Source: G963556115 sp963666605 (GTDB lineage: Bacteria; Planctomycetota; SZUA-567). From it: DNA of 64,000 bases. Each line of letters begins with the position of its first letter. Positions within the stretch are counted from its first letter, which is position 1. The stretch lies in assembly GCA_965140405.1 (NCBI GenBank), contig OZ223208.1, positions 1,550,001-1,614,000 of the forward strand, in the 5' to 3' direction. The notes below the pieces were generated by a model, which saw only the letters and a list, made by a program, of their open reading frames with translations, ran no database searches and had not been told where the DNA came from. Positions 62,885 to 64,000 of the stretch are shown here, piece by piece. A program made the translations under genes and the position numbers.

Positions 62885-64000
62885 ATGACTTCACGTGAAA
62901 GACTACTTACAGTAATAAATGGAGAAATTCCGGACAGGGTACCTGTTGCGCCGTTTATCCAGCAGGAATTTATGTCAGAATATTTAAAAAAGGGTGGGAC
63001 CGATAGGCTTATTGATGCATGTACTTGTGCTGATGAATTAGGTTTTGACCTAATGACTAGGCAGAATGTAAATAGTAAGCCTTACTTCATAAGAAAGAGT
63101 TTTCCAAATTGGGAGGTTAATGAGAGCAAGGAGATAAAAAATGGTAATCACTATAAAATTACCACGATAAAGACTCCGATGAAAACCCTTGAAATGATAG
63201 AGGGAGCACCGTATAAAAAGGATATTCTCGAGGGGATTCACTACCTTACTACCAAGTTTATGATTGAGTCTGAAGAAGACTTTGAAATATTTGCTAAGTA
63301 TCTACCTAAAGATGATGGTGGACATAAACGAGAAATTATTGAGAACGGCAAGTATGCTCGTGAGTATATTGGTGAACGTGGGCTGAATTCTCCGTGGTCA
63401 TGCGGGGGCGTTTTTAATCTGGCGTGTACGTTTATGAATATCCAAGAAATGCTTATGGACGCTATTTGTGATGAAGAGTATTATTGTGAGTACATGGATT
63501 TCTTCACAAATCTTATGATGTATGATGCCGAGTGCTATATTGAGAGTGAGTACGATATTGTTGGTATGCAAGGGAATATGGCCAACGGTGGACTTATGAA
63601 GGAAGACCACTTTCGTAGTCACGTAATGCCATATGAGAAGAAGATCTGTTCGTTTTTGAAAGATAATGGTAAGCCTGTATTATATCATAATTGTGGTAGA
63701 GCTATGAGTTTGCTCCCTTGTTACACAGATATGGGGTTAACTGTTTACGAGACCCTAGCTGCAGCTCCGGAGGGTGATACAGATCTGTTAGAAGCGAAGA
63801 AGTTGTTTGAGGGTACTGGGGTAACTCTGATGGGCACGTTTGATCAAGTAAATTTTTTAAAGCAGGCGACTCCTGACGAGGTATACAGAAGAGCAGCTGA
63901 GATAATGAGTATTGGTAAGAAGGGTGGTCGCTATATATTTGCAGCCTCTGATTATATAGAAGTCGGTACACCTATAGATAATTTTATGGCATTTATTGAG
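62885..64000 (+). CDS. uroporphyrinogen decarboxylase-family protein, 3' end beyond window
   Basis: 372 codons visible, open to the window end. The start TSRERLLTVINGEIPDRVPV is the classic opening of UroD/MtaA-like enzymes. LYHNCGRAMSLLPCYTDMGL and GVTLMGTFDQVNFLKQATPD follow the barrel plan, with His/Cys residues (H-x-C in YHNCGR) that in MtaA/CmuA relatives bind zinc. It is unlikely to serve heme synthesis here; such paralogues occur in sugar and C1 catabolic loci as possible corrinoid-dependent methyl- or other group-transfer enzymes. ATG 62885; GGAGCT lies about ten bases upstream. Confidence 0.88.
   Translation, partial: MTSRERLLTVINGEIPDRVPVAPFIQQEFMSEYLKKGGTDRLIDACTCADELGFDLMTRQNVNSKPYFIRKSFPNWEVNESKEIKNGNHYKITTIKTPMKTLEMIEGAPYKKDILEGIHYLTTKFMIESEEDFEIFAKYLPKDDGGHKREIIENGKYAREYIGERGLNSPWSCGGVFNLACTFMNIQEMLMDAICDEEYYCEYMDFFTNLMMYDAECYIESEYDIVGMQGNMANGGLMKEDHFRSHVMPYEKKICSFLKDNGKPVLYHNCGRAMSLLPCYTDMGLTVYETLAAAPEGDTDLLEAKKLFEGTGVTLMGTFDQVNFLKQATPDEVYRRAAEIMSIGKKGGRYIFAASDYIEVGTPIDNFMAFIE

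Overview
The window reads as the chromosome of a low-GC (by eye about 35-40 % G+C), flagellated, diderm bacterium. P-ring (FlgI) and L-ring (FlgH) genes prove an outer membrane. The flgF-flgG-flgA-flgH-flgI-flgJ-flgN order, -24/-12 (sigma-54) promoters, a sigma-54 activator, many Cache-type sensors and TRAP transport recall Desulfobacterota-like lineages. A sugar-acid locus with Gfo/Idh and uroporphyrinogen-decarboxylase-type genes also recalls Lentisphaerota and relatives. I cannot fix the phylum from this sequence. No rRNA, tRNA, CRISPR array, transposase or phage gene was seen.

Layout. (1) 1-4.2 kb: a cut-off MetY-type gene and a metal locus on the minus strand (DUF2946-like protein, ZnuA-type binding protein with a His-rich loop, PF03773 permease with a Cys/His loop, TIGR03943 partner). 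(2) 4.5-8.2 kb: a small exported protein, the DNA glycosylase Tag and a chemoreceptor with a seven-cysteine insert. (3) 8.9-13 kb: a soluble double-Cache/CheW protein, and a diguanylate cyclase directly followed by the relic of a second GGDEF domain. (4) 13.4-18.6 kb: TrkH/TrkA potassium uptake with an unusual HAMP-only membrane protein, then a SulP transporter. (5) 19-23.6 kb: a MASE1 hybrid histidine kinase, an ATP-grasp enzyme and two small conserved proteins. (6) 24.2-28.9 kb: two tandem membrane diguanylate cyclases, a CheX-like phosphatase, and an HTH/hydrolase pair. (7) 29-33.2 kb: flgE, an arginase-like protein with altered metal ligands, and a sigma-54-driven unknown gene. (8) 33.4-37 kb: a YjeF_N protein carrying a second degenerate copy, PdxA and an NtrC-type regulator. 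(9) 37.1-43.2 kb: a hybrid kinase with a dead receiver, a GNAT enzyme and guaBA. (10) 43.4-49.7 kb: a rod/ring flagellar operon with an unannotated 53-residue leader gene. (11) 49.9-53.4 kb: a GldF/GldG/DUF4340 cluster without an ATPase. (12) 53.6-64 kb: a hexuronate-type catabolic locus (uxuA, GntR/LacI-like regulator, TRAP P-Q-M, Gfo/Idh oxidoreductase, NagB-like, uxuB-like, UroD-like, cut by the window end).

How it fits together. Much of the window serves motility and signalling: flagellar parts, chemotaxis adaptors and receptors, three c-di-GMP synthases, two hybrid kinases and one sigma-54 activator. Two good sigma-54 promoters (before flgE and before the unknown gene at 32562) tie that unknown gene to the flagellar regulon. 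The right end is a self-contained uptake and breakdown locus for a sugar acid, with a duplicated operator-like repeat over its promoter. The points I consider most worth following are the sigma-54-linked unknown gene, the arginase-like protein with an attenuator-like leader, the tandem YjeF_N protein, the 53-residue flagellar leader gene with its structured upstream RNA, and the GGDEF relic.
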